Shown here: in pieces, positions 9,325 to 16,986 of the stretch
Position numbering within the stretch: the stretch's first letter is position 1
Layout: each line of letters begins with the position of its first letter
Origin: Psittacicella melopsittaci
GTDB taxonomy: Bacteria; Pseudomonadota; Gammaproteobacteria; Enterobacterales; Psittacicellaceae
DNA length: 64,000 nt
Assembly: GCF_003585925.1 (NCBI RefSeq)
Contig: NZ_NRJH01000003.1
Span: forward strand, 1 to 64,000
Direction: 5' to 3'
The notes under the pieces: generated by a model
What the model saw: only the letters and a program-made list of their open reading frames with translations
Told to the model about the DNA's origin: nothing
The model's database searches: none
Translations under genes and position numbers: made by a program

Positions 9325-9870
9325 TTAATGATCATGTTTACGCGTGTCACCGTGGAAACTATAAGTGTTTCGTTGACCGTAAGCATGCTTAAACCATTCT
9401 TCATCTTCTTTGATGTAGTAAGAATAGGCAGGTTTTGTTTTATAAGGGTTATTTTCTCGTTTTGATGGTCTGAAGCAGAGGTAGAAAAGTAAAAATAGCC
9501 CAATTAGAGGCAATACAAAAGAGAATATATACCATCCGCTTAGCCCAGAATCATGTAAACGTCTAACCATTAGGGCAGCATTACTGAAAAGATAAGCTAG
9601 CCAAATTACAGCAAAGACTAGATTAAATAAACTCATAGCTACCGCACTTGCCTGCTCTTGTCCTAATGAGGTAAAAGGCAGTAAAAAGTACGAAAGAAGA
9701 TAAGTCGAGACAAACCAAATCACGGTTAATCCCCAAGAAATGAGTATTTTTAAGTTATATTCACGACGACGTTCATAACCATTAAAGTCAAGCGCTTGGC
9801 GATACACATCTTTAAATAACGTACCAATGGTCGGTTGTTCTTCTTCCGTTGGTGTTTGTTTAAAGTCCAT
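9325..9870 (-). CDS. DUF805 inner-membrane protein (first of three)
   Basis: A 181-residue integral membrane protein with a cytoplasmic N-terminus and about four hydrophobic segments. It carries the DUF805 signature RRLHDSGLSGWY between segments and ends in a polar, charged tail. An upstream in-frame ATG (9937-9939) would add 23 residues, but the ATG at 9870 is preceded by AGGAAC at a suitable distance and starts like the paralogues, so I prefer it. Two more DUF805 genes lie at 10090 and 12319. The family has no established biochemical function (E. coli YhaH and YhaI are members). Confidence 0.82.
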   Translation of the reverse strand: MDFKQTPTEEEQPTIGTLFKDVYRQALDFNGYERRREYNLKILISWGLTVIWFVSTYLLSYFLLPFTSLGQEQASAVAMSLFNLVFAVIWLAYLFSNAALMVRRLHDSGLSGWYIFSFVLPLIGLFLLFYLCFRPSKRENNPYKTKPAYSYYIKEDEEWFKHAYGQRNTYSFHGDTRKHDH

Positions 9871-10089
9871 AGTTGTTATGTTCCTATTGTGTTGGAGTCT
9901 ACTTTTTGTTTTAAGACAAATAGATTTAACAAAAATCACACAAACAAGAGAGAAATTCGGTAAAACCTTGCAGGTTAGGCTCGCAGTATTCGAGAGCTTT
10001 ATAAGCCTCGAAACTAGTCATTTAAAAAGCAAAAATTATTTGTAGAATTATTTATATTATACCCTAAGATCGCCCGTTCCTTGTGTTTT

Positions 10090-10503
10090 TTAGCGAGATT
10101 GCTCTTGCGGGAATAAAGGTACTGTGCGATATTTATTATCTTGGTCTTTACTTGGAAAACACATGCAAGCTATAACAAAAAGTAAATGAGCTGCTGGAAT
10201 AAAGAAAAGTAGTACCCAGAGAGGATGTTGCCCAGCATCTCTTAAACGACGAGCTAAAGCACTTATTACCCCAATTACAAGGTATACATTAATAAAAACA
10301 AAAGCTACAAGGCACGATTGTTGAAAGCCAGGAAAAAGTCTAGCTAGAACCCCAAGAGTAATTCCCACTCCTAGTGTAACTAGAATATAAAAAAGCAAAT
10401 ATAAGTTTAACTCTCTACGCTTTTGGTAGGCATAAAAGTTTAGTGGATTTCTCCAGTTGACAGCAATTATTTCCTGCCATGTAGGTTGCGTTGTTTGTGA
10501 CAT
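10090..10503 (-). CDS. DUF805 inner-membrane protein (second of three)
   Basis: 137 residues with four predicted membrane segments. The family core is seen in the N-terminal NPLNFYAYQKRRELN motif and the central ARRLRDAGQHPLW motif. It is the shortest of the three copies and lacks the long polar C-terminus of the first. It is transcribed in the same direction as the first copy, but 219 bases separate them, so independent promoters are likely. Function unknown. Confidence 0.82.
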   Translation of the reverse strand: MSQTTQPTWQEIIAVNWRNPLNFYAYQKRRELNLYLLFYILVTLGVGITLGVLARLFPGFQQSCLVAFVFINVYLVIGVISALARRLRDAGQHPLWVLLFFIPAAHLLFVIACMCFPSKDQDNKYRTVPLFPQEQSR

Positions 10504-10818
10504 AAAAATGAATTATCTAAATGTAGCGTTAATTAAAGTCTTTTGCTCTTATTATAAAATAAAGAGCAAGAGAAAGGAAATAACTCTAGAGAACAATTAT
10601 GATATTTTCGGGTAAATGAGAAAAAATTTAGGTTATTTTGAGGAAATTAGTTGGGCTTTTTTTAAAGCGAGCAAGACAAAAATTGCAAAAGAGCTAGTCT
10701 AGAACTCTAGACTAGCTCTTAGTTTTTGCTATTTTTTTGTGAAATAGCCAAGAGTTATCTTTGCTAAAAATAAGGCTGAGAGCTTTACATGCAAGAAATA
10801 GCTCTTTATGGCAAAGCT
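10504..10818. other. Gap between a DUF805 gene and the zinc exporter
   Basis: Contains the hairpin terminator at 10689-10727 and otherwise no recognisable element. Confidence 0.5.
10689..10727 (-). terminator. Strong hairpin terminator downstream of the cation exporter
   Basis: A 14-bp stem (10689-10702 with 10707-10720, centred on GAGCTAGTCTAGA). On the minus strand it is followed by a T-rich run, which fits the exporter gene. The plus side is also T-rich. Confidence 0.75.
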
Positions 10819-12045
10819 TTACTCTTTTGCTTGGGTATTAGCGGGGTGGGCTTGCTGTTCTTTAGTTGCAGCATGTTCACCCTCGGAGACATTCTCACCC
10901 TCGTGAGCGTCCTCGTGAGAATGTTTGTGCTCCTGTGCATGCTCGTCCTCCTGTGCATGCTCGTGCTCGTGAGCATGTTCATGCTCGTGAGCATGTTCGT
11001 GCTCGTGAGCATGTTCGTGCTCGTGTGCATGTTCGTGCTCGTGTGCGTGTTCGTGCTCGTGTGCATGTTCGTGCTCGTGCTCATGCTCCTGCCCATAATG
11101 ATCATCATGAGCATGTTCATGTTCCGTACCACAGTTACATTCCTCACACCCTAGAGATTCACCTTGGTTGGTGATTTGCCCTTCCACTTGAATAGTTGCA
11201 TGATAAATACCATAGCCTTGTAGGCTTTGGTTAATGCGAGCTATTAGTTCTTGGGCTTGAGCCACGGTGAGATTTGGGTTTACTACCACATGACAAGTAC
11301 AAAGATGAATGCCACTACTTAGCGACCAAAGGTGTAAATGATGAACTGAGTTAACTCCCTCTACGCTTTTAATAGCCTCTTCCACTTTAGCTGGTTTTAG
11401 CTGTTTGTCTACACCCTCTAGGAGGATATTGCCAGCTTCGCCACAAATTTTCCAGCCACTAGAAAAAACTAAACTTGCTACTATTATACTTGCTACGGGG
11501 TCTGCCCAGTACCATGAAAAAGCTAACATCAGTAAAGCAGCTACTATAGCCCCTAGCGAACCAAGTAAGTCGCCTATTACATGTAAATAAGCTCCTCGCA
11601 TATTGAGGTTGGCATGGGTATCGCCATGGAGTAGCATATAGGTTGCCACTGCCAGATTTACAATTAAACCAATTACGGCAATAATTAGCATTCCCACACT
11701 AGCTATTTCTGGTGGCTTAATAAAACGGTCAATTGCCTCAATAAAAATAAAAACGGCAATTACTATCAGAGCTATACCATTGAGCAGGGCAGTAAGCGTT
11801 TCAAGGCGTTTATAGCCATAGGTGCGCGTTATGTCCGAAGGGCGTTCGGCAAATTTAAATGCTAGTAAGGCTGCCCCTAAGGCAAAGGCATCACTAAACA
11901 TATGCCCAGCATCAGAAAGTAAAGCCAGAGACCCTGTGAGCCATCCCCCTATAGCCTCCACGAACATATAAGAGGCAATTATCACAAAAGAGACAAGTAG
12001 GACTTTTTTATTTTGCGTATGATGATGGTGATGATGATCTGACAT
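10819..12045 (-). CDS. zitB: Cation diffusion facilitator, zinc exporter with histidine-rich tail
   Basis: A 408-residue inner-membrane CDF antiporter that exports zinc (possibly other divalent ions) in exchange for protons. There are six membrane segments between residues about 15 and 210. The zinc sites HxxxD are H48/D52 and H155/D159, both intact. The cytoplasmic dimerisation domain spans about 215-300. The N-terminus has HHHHHH and the C-terminus carries an unusually long run of HEHEHA repeats (about residues 318-375) that should bind several metal ions. The symbol is by similarity to ZitB/CzcD; ion specificity is not proven by sequence. There is no Zur- or ZntR-like operator that I can identify. 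Confidence 0.88.
   Translation of the reverse strand: MSDHHHHHHTQNKKVLLVSFVIIASYMFVEAIGGWLTGSLALLSDAGHMFSDAFALGAALLAFKFAERPSDITRTYGYKRLETLTALLNGIALIVIAVFIFIEAIDRFIKPPEIASVGMLIIAVIGLIVNLAVATYMLLHGDTHANLNMRGAYLHVIGDLLGSLGAIVAALLMLAFSWYWADPVASIIVASLVFSSGWKICGEAGNILLEGVDKQLKPAKVEEAIKSVEGVNSVHHLHLWSLSSGIHLCTCHVVVNPNLTVAQAQELIARINQSLQGYGIYHATIQVEGQITNQGESLGCEECNCGTEHEHAHDDHYGQEHEHEHEHAHEHEHAHEHEHAHEHEHAHEHEHAHEHEHAHEHEHAQEDEHAQEHKHSHEDAHEGENVSEGEHAATKEQQAHPANTQAKE
10924..11095 (-). repeat. 18-bp tandem coding repeat of the metal-binding tail
   Basis: About eight near-identical 18-bp units, each encoding HEHEHA or HAHEHE. Near-identity at the DNA level suggests recent slippage or selection for copy number. 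Unit gain or loss keeps the frame. Confidence 0.85.
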
Positions 12046-12259
12046 AATCCTAATCCTTATAACTTAGCCTTTTTGCTAAAAGAGTGATTTTTATACCCCC
12101 TTTTCTATTATTATACGCAAATAAAATTCTCCTTTCTTTTTTTCTGCACCTTTAGTTACCCTTGAATAGTGTGGGGGATTTAAACTAACTTTTTCCTAAA
12201 GATCATTAACTTATTTACCTGACAATAGCGAGCCTTTGTCACAAAAGACTTGCTAATAG

Positions 12260-12268
12260 TGCTATAAT
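12260..12268 (+). promoter_or_regulatory. Extended -10 promoter of the third DUF805 gene
   Basis: TGCTATAAT is an extended -10 element, 50 bases upstream of the start codon. The same element precedes uup and the BspA-like gene. Confidence 0.6.
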
Positions 12269-12318
12269 AGATAGCATCATTAAAGTTTTATCATGTTCTC
12301 TACAATAAGGGGGGAGAG

Positions 12319-12846
12319 ATGGAAGAAGCTGGTTTCCTTAAAGTTATAGGTTTGAGTTACAAGAACCTCTTTAATTTTTACGGCCATCAATCTCGTCGTA
12401 CTTTTGTGTACTTTATTGTTGGTTGTTTTATTCAAGTAATCTTTGCTTCGGCTTTAGCAGTTTTTGTTTTTCATATTAAACGCTTTGTAAGTAATCCTAC
12501 TCTTGCTATCTTACTTACATTACTCTTTGGGGTAATTCTCCTTGCCTTTTCTTTTGCGATAATTCTTGCTACCTTTAGTTCATATGTAAGACGCTTACAT
12601 GATATGGGCTACTCGGGTGCTTTTTTCCCAATAGTTGTAGCTATTACCGCACTCTTTGTTATTCTTGGCCATAATTCGGTAGTCCTTGTAACTCTTGGCT
12701 TTACGATTAGTGGCTTATTTACCCTAATACTCATTCTTGCTCAAGGGCAAGAAGAGGATAATAAATATCGTACTAAAGACCCATTTTTAGTTCGTCCTGC
12801 TTTTGTTGAAGAAATCTTCAAAATTGAAGAGGAAGAGGAAAATTAA
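12319..12846 (+). CDS. DUF805 inner-membrane protein (third of three)
   Basis: 175 residues with four predicted membrane segments, the N-terminal NLFNFYGHQSRR motif and the YVRRLHDMGYSG signature. It ends in an acidic tail (EEEEEN). A strong purine-rich Shine-Dalgarno (AAGGGGGGAG) precedes the ATG. It lies on the opposite strand from the other two copies with the zinc exporter in between. Function unknown. Confidence 0.84.
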   Translation: MEEAGFLKVIGLSYKNLFNFYGHQSRRTFVYFIVGCFIQVIFASALAVFVFHIKRFVSNPTLAILLTLLFGVILLAFSFAIILATFSSYVRRLHDMGYSGAFFPIVVAITALFVILGHNSVVLVTLGFTISGLFTLILILAQGQEEDNKYRTKDPFLVRPAFVEEIFKIEEEEEN

Positions 12847-12852
12847 AATCTA

Positions 12853-12883
12853 TCCCTTAACTTGAGTTGAGGGAGTTTTTTTT
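12853..12883 (+). terminator. Terminator after the third DUF805 gene
   Basis: A 10-bp stem with one G-U pair (12853-12862 with 12865-12874) is followed by a T-run. Confidence 0.75.
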
Positions 12884-12884
12884 G

Positions 12885-13032
12885 CCCTAAAAAAGCCAAT
12901 TAGCAGGTATCTAAAAAAAAGGACACCCCCCTAGTACCTTCTTACCCTAAAAAAGGCAATTACTGAAGGATTTTATTATCCTAAAAAATGCCAATTATCA
13001 AAGAATTTTTCTTGCCCTAAAAAAGACAATTC
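12885..13032. repeat. Four dispersed copies of an 18-bp intergenic motif
   Basis: The motif CCTAAAAAAnGCCAATTA occurs at 12885, 12945, 12980 and 13015 with one or two changes per copy. Spacing is 60, 35 and 35 bases. It does not form hairpins. It could be a binding-site cluster for the small gene downstream or a decayed duplication. The rest of this 365-base gap shows nothing else. Confidence 0.6.
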
Positions 13033-13214
13033 CCTTAAATCCCTCTATTTTGTGTAGCAGTTAGCAAAATTTTATCCCCTAAATATCAATTACTTAAACT
13101 AATCAAACTATTTTTCCAGTATCTCCTTTGCTATAAAAGCATCTTAATTTGTTTATAATAAAATTATTATGGTTTAGGTTTTTTTGTAATTTAATAACAG
13201 ACGAGAAAAATATA

Positions 13215-13469
13215 ATGAGCGAAAGTAAGTTTAGTAAAGATTTTGCGGCTTTTAATTTTGATGCACTAACTCTCGAGGTTGAACCAGAGGATCGCCAAGC
13301 TTTTGAGCAGTTTCTCCGACAAAGAGAAGAACAGTTCCAGAATCTAATTAAAAAAAATCCAATCTTCTATGATGCCACTCCTCAGGATCCTCTCTATAAA
13401 AAGACACGGAAAAAATATTTGGGTACCTTTCTAAATATTGACGAACTCTTACGGCAAAAATTTAAATAG
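13215..13469 (+). CDS. Small soluble protein of unknown function
   Basis: 84 residues, acidic N-terminal half and basic C-terminus (KKTRKKYLGTFLNIDELLRQKFK), no membrane segment or signal peptide. An upstream ATG at 13149 would add 22 hydrophobic residues, but 13215 has a purine-rich GACGAGAAA ahead and yields a compact, charged protein. I do not recognise the family. It sits alone between a DUF805 gene and hpt. Confidence 0.55.
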   Translation: MSESKFSKDFAAFNFDALTLEVEPEDRQAFEQFLRQREEQFQNLIKKNPIFYDATPQDPLYKKTRKKYLGTFLNIDELLRQKFK

Positions 13470-13567
13470 ACACCTATACTTTCCCCTATTTTTTTACCAA
13501 AATTATTTTCATTTGCTATATAATATTAGGTAATAATCGCGCTAATCAATCGATCTGGACTTTTATA

Positions 13568-14125
13568 ATGAAACTAAAACAATTTACTCCTGAAAATTTC
13601 CATGTATGGTTTAACCACGAAGAAATTAAAAAACGTAATGCCGAACTAGGGGAAGAAATTTCTCGTTTTTATAACGAAAACTACCCAGGTGAAGAAGTAT
13701 TATGTGTAGGTCTATTACGTGGTGCAGTATACTTTTTAGTTGATTTAACTCGTGAAATGACAATTCCATTAACAATTGATTTCATGACTGTTTCATCATA
13801 CGGTGACGGTACTGAGTCAACTTTAAATGTAAAAATCTTAAAAGATTTAGATACTGACATTTCAGGTAAACACGTGTTAATTATTGAAGATATTATCGAT
13901 ACAGGTCATACTTTAAATAAAGTACGTAAATTATTACTTGACCGTAATCCAAAATCTTTACATATTGTTACATGTGCGGATAAACCAGCTCGCCGTTTAG
14001 TTGACGTTCCTGTTGATTGGGTTGGCTTTGAAGTAGAAAACCGTTTCACTGTAGGTTACGGTTTTGAGATTGCACAAAAATATCGTAATGTAACTGCTAT
14101 TGGTTACATCGAAGATAGTAAATAA
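13568..14125 (+). CDS. hpt: Hypoxanthine phosphoribosyltransferase
   Basis: A 185-residue cytoplasmic purine-salvage enzyme that makes IMP (and to a lesser extent GMP) from the free base and PRPP. The PRPP-binding loop EDIIDTGHT is at 107-115. The upstream LRGA loop and the C-terminal WVGFEVENRFTVGYG segment are typical of Hpt. Length is normal. A -10-like TATAAT at 13519-13524 precedes it. Codon use is strongly biased to T/A-ending codons, like the outer-membrane protein genes here, which suggests high expression. Confidence 0.96.
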   Translation: MKLKQFTPENFHVWFNHEEIKKRNAELGEEISRFYNENYPGEEVLCVGLLRGAVYFLVDLTREMTIPLTIDFMTVSSYGDGTESTLNVKILKDLDTDISGKHVLIIEDIIDTGHTLNKVRKLLLDRNPKSLHIVTCADKPARRLVDVPVDWVGFEVENRFTVGYGFEIAQKYRNVTAIGYIEDSK

Positions 14126-14157
14126 TTTTTTAGTTTAATAATTATTTTCTTTTTTAA

Positions 14158-14262
14158 ATTTGTATTGTATAATACAAACATCGTTATCAAAATCGTCGTA
14201 AACTTTCGTTAAATAAATATGGTCATTTTGATTTTTCGTAAGTTTATTATGCTTTTTTTTCC
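14158..14262 (+). ncRNA. Candidate structured RNA between hpt and uup
   Basis: TTTGTATT and AATACAAA form an inverted repeat around 14158-14177 that includes a TATAAT box. Downstream, 14186-14193 can pair with 14225-14232 (ATCAAAAT) and 14199-14205 with 14240-14246 (TAAACTT). The two helices interleave as an H-type pseudoknot. Two terminators follow. It may be a small RNA or just the hpt 3' untranslated region. Confidence 0.3.
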
Positions 14263-14263
14263 T

Positions 14264-14300
14264 AATCCTCTAAACTCACCTAGTTTAGAGGATTTTTTTT
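14264..14300 (+). terminator. First of two tandem terminators after hpt
   Basis: A 13-bp stem (14264-14276 with 14282-14294, core TCCTCTAAACT) is followed by an eight-base T-run. Confidence 0.85.
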
Positions 14301-14309
14301 GTTTTGCCC

Positions 14310-14346
14310 ATCTTCTAAACTCTGAGTTTGGAAGATCTTTTTTTTT
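14310..14346 (+). terminator. Second tandem terminator, related to the first
   Basis: A 12-bp stem with one G-U pair (14310-14321 with 14325-14336) and a T-run. The arms resemble the first terminator (CTAAACT), so it probably arose by duplication. It ends just at the uup promoter. Confidence 0.8.
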
Positions 14347-14354
14347 GCTATAAT
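14346..14354 (+). promoter_or_regulatory. Extended -10 promoter of uup
   Basis: TGCTATAAT lies 35 bases upstream of the uup start, directly after the tandem terminators. Confidence 0.65.
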
Positions 14355-14388
14355 ATTTAACAAAAAAACCTTAGCAAGTAAAATTTTT

Positions 14389-16305
14389 ATGTCTTTAATA
14401 AGATTAACTGATGCTAATTTATCTTTTGGGAATCATGTTATTCTCGACCAGATAAATCTTAGTATCGAAGCACATGAACGTGTATGTATTGTGGGGCGCA
14501 ATGGCTCGGGCAAGTCGACGCTCCTTAAAGTAATTCTTGGTAGTGAAGACCTAGACTCAGGCAGTCGCATTTTAGAAAACCAAGTGCAAATTGCCTACTT
14601 ACGCCAAGATCCGCCAGAGCGTTTAGATATTACTACCCTAGAATATGTAAGCCAAGGGGCACAAAGAGCCTATCAAGTGCTGAGCCTACACCAGCAGGCT
14701 CTCGAAGACTTTAGTCATACCTCAAGCCCTGAACTAGCAGCTACTATTTCTCGTCTTGAAGAAGAAATCACTGCCCATGACTACTGGTCTATCGGACAAC
14801 GCATTACTGCTACTTTAGAGCAACTGGGCATACCTGCCGATCGTAAACTACAAGAATTTTCTGGCGGTTGGTTACGTCGCATAGAACTTGCCAAAGCCTT
14901 TGTGAGCAACCCAAATGTCCTCTTGCTTGATGAGCCAACTAACCATCTAGATATTAGTTCAATTCAGTGGTTAGAAACTACTTTACAAAGTTTTCCAGGG
15001 GCAATAGTCTTTATTTCCCATGACCGTGCCTTTGTTGATCATATGGCAACACGTATTGTCGAACTTGACCGTGGGCACATCTATGACCACCCTGGGAGCT
15101 TTAACTCTTACCTCGAAGGACGCAACAAACGCCTCGAAGATGAGAAAAAACAAGTAGCTCTCTTTGAGAAAAACCTTGCCGAAGAAGAAAAATGGATTCG
15201 TAAAGGCATCGAAGCGCGCCGTACTCGTAATGAAGGACGCGTTAGAGCCCTAAAAGCTATGCGTGTTGAAGCACAAAACATGCGTAAGCTCAGTGACTTT
15301 GGTAGTATCAATGTGCAAGCTACGCGTTCGGGCAAACTGGTATTTGAGATAGAGAACCTCGGCTTAGAACTAGGCGGACGCACTATTTTCTCTGGCTTTA
15401 CCAATCGCGTTTCTGCCAAAAGTCGCATTGCCATAGTCGGAGACAATGGTTGCGGTAAGAGTTCGCTTATTAAGGTAATGCTGCATGAACTCCCAGCGAG
15501 TCAAGGTTCAGTGCATATAGGCACTAACCTACAAGTAGCCTACTTTGATCAACTCCGTGCTGAACTAGATCTAGAAAAAACCGCTATAGATAATGTGTTT
15601 GATGGGAAAGTGGAAGCTAATGTGCATGGACATATGCGTCATGCCATAGGTTATTTAGCTGACTTTATGTTCACAGCTGATAAGGCTCGCTCTAAGGTAG
15701 CTAGCCTCTCGGGGGGAGAAAGAAACCGTCTCCTTTTAGCAAAAATTCTTGCTAAACCTTCCAACCTGCTCGTACTCGATGAGCCAACCAATGACCTAGA
15801 TATAGAAACTCTAGAACTGCTCGAAGATCTAGTAAGTGAATATCAAGGTACTATTCTTATAGTTTCGCATGACCGTCAGTTTATTGACAATGTTGCGGTG
15901 GAAACTTGGTTTATGCAAGACGGTAAGATCTATCCGTATGTTGGTGGCTATAGCGACAATATTGCTCTGCATGAGCAACTCTTAGCCCCACAAGAGCCAG
16001 TTAAAACTCAGGCTCCTGAAGTTGCTCCAACACCTGCACCACAAAGAGTACAAAACCGTAGCGAACGTTTATCTTACAAAGAAAAACAAGACTTACGTAA
16101 TATCCCGATCCAACTCGAGGAAACTGAAAGCAAAATTGCTGAGCTTACCGCAAAAATTGAAAGTCTAAGTATGGATCCAAATGGCTATCTTGAACTTGAT
16201 AAAGTAACGCAAGAGCTCACAGCCCAAGAACAACTTGCAGAACAACTGCAAGAACGTTGGTTAGAACTCGAAGAAAAACGGGAAAGAACTGGAGAAGTTA
16301 TTTAG
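14389..16305 (+). CDS. uup: ABC-F ATPase Uup
   Basis: A 638-residue cytoplasmic ABC-F protein with two ATPase domains. Walker A motifs are GRNGSGKST (about 36-44) and GDNGCGKSS (about 350-358). Signatures are SGGWLRRIE and SGGERNRLL, each with a DEPTNHLD/DEPTNDLD Walker B. The C-terminal coiled coil (about 560-630, rich in Glu and Leu) is the Uup DNA-binding-type extension. The start MSLIRLTDANLSFG matches E. coli Uup, whose loss raises transposon excision and affects ribosome-associated functions. No membrane partner is expected. The gene ends in TAG. It stands alone between terminators. Confidence 0.93.
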   Translation: MSLIRLTDANLSFGNHVILDQINLSIEAHERVCIVGRNGSGKSTLLKVILGSEDLDSGSRILENQVQIAYLRQDPPERLDITTLEYVSQGAQRAYQVLSLHQQALEDFSHTSSPELAATISRLEEEITAHDYWSIGQRITATLEQLGIPADRKLQEFSGGWLRRIELAKAFVSNPNVLLLDEPTNHLDISSIQWLETTLQSFPGAIVFISHDRAFVDHMATRIVELDRGHIYDHPGSFNSYLEGRNKRLEDEKKQVALFEKNLAEEEKWIRKGIEARRTRNEGRVRALKAMRVEAQNMRKLSDFGSINVQATRSGKLVFEIENLGLELGGRTIFSGFTNRVSAKSRIAIVGDNGCGKSSLIKVMLHELPASQGSVHIGTNLQVAYFDQLRAELDLEKTAIDNVFDGKVEANVHGHMRHAIGYLADFMFTADKARSKVASLSGGERNRLLLAKILAKPSNLLVLDEPTNDLDIETLELLEDLVSEYQGTILIVSHDRQFIDNVAVETWFMQDGKIYPYVGGYSDNIALHEQLLAPQEPVKTQAPEVAPTPAPQRVQNRSERLSYKEKQDLRNIPIQLEETESKIAELTAKIESLSMDPNGYLELDKVTQELTAQEQLAEQLQERWLELEEKRERTGEVI

Positions 16306-16390
16306 TTAGGATCATTAGTTTATAGTTTTTAGCTTTTTTGCTAATAAACAATTTAATCTAAACAACTAAATTCTTTTCTTCCCAAACGTA

Positions 16391-16426
16391 AAAAACCTAG
16401 AAAGCAGTGCTTCCTAGGTTTTTTTT
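16391..16426 (+). terminator. Terminator after uup
   Basis: A 14-bp stem with one mismatch (core CCTAGNAAG) is followed by an eight-base T-run. Confidence 0.8.
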
Positions 16427-16539
16427 CGTCTTGGCAGAAAAAAAGTGAAGTCAAATTAAGAAATAAATTAGACTCCACCGCGGGCATTTAAATAATAAAA
16501 AAACATAAATATTTATTAAACTTTTATGTTGAGAGGCGT

Positions 16540-16600
16540 ATGAGGCAGAAGTTGGCGCTTCTGTTAAATCCTCATGCAATAAAATAGGTTATTTTTTTAT
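16540..16600. ncRNA. Nested hairpin element, possible RNA structure
   Basis: The outer stem is ATGAGG/CCTCAT (16540-16545 with 16570-16575) and directly abuts an inner stem CAGAAG/CTTCTG (16546-16551 with 16558-16563). A second, AT-only hairpin and a T-run follow (16576-16600). Compact and GC-richer than its surroundings. It could be a short RNA on the plus strand. No promoter was identified. Confidence 0.3.
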
Positions 16601-16922
16601 TGTTACTTAATATTATATACCTCTTAAAAAGATTATTTATTAAAGATTAAGAAAAATTTAATAAAAAATTTACTTTTTTAAGGTTAGCTTACAGTAGATG
16701 GTTAATTTTTCTTAATAATCAATCTCTTACAATAGCAAAATAAAAACAAAATAAACTAAAACTTAGCTTTGAGCAAGAAAAAGCTTTTAATAGGCAACTA
16801 AATTAAAGGGTTATTATACTTTTTTAGGCACTCAAGCAAGGCTAAAAATAGTTTAAAAGCTTATTTTTTGCCTTAAAAAACAAAAAAAATAAATAGCAAA
16901 AAAATAAATCGCAAAAAAATGA

Positions 16923-16943
16923 GCTTAGAGAATTTCTCTAAGC
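16923..16943 (-). terminator. Terminator of the secreted hydrolase gene
   Basis: A 9-bp stem (GCTTAGAGA) with a 3-base loop. On the minus strand it runs into a long T-rich stretch. Confidence 0.8.
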
Positions 16944-16986
16944 CCACTCAACTTGTTTAATAAAATTATGAATTTTTTGTGTTTAG

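Larger units (their letters stand above)
16306..16986. other. Gap between convergent uup and hydrolase genes
   Basis: 681 bases without a reading frame of note. It contains terminators for both flanking genes and a nested hairpin at 16540-16600; these are listed separately. The remainder is AT-rich and featureless. Confidence 0.6.

Noticed and set aside
10789-11174. Frames on both strands across the histidine repeat
   Set aside because: They are alternative readings of the 18-bp coding repeat of the zinc exporter.
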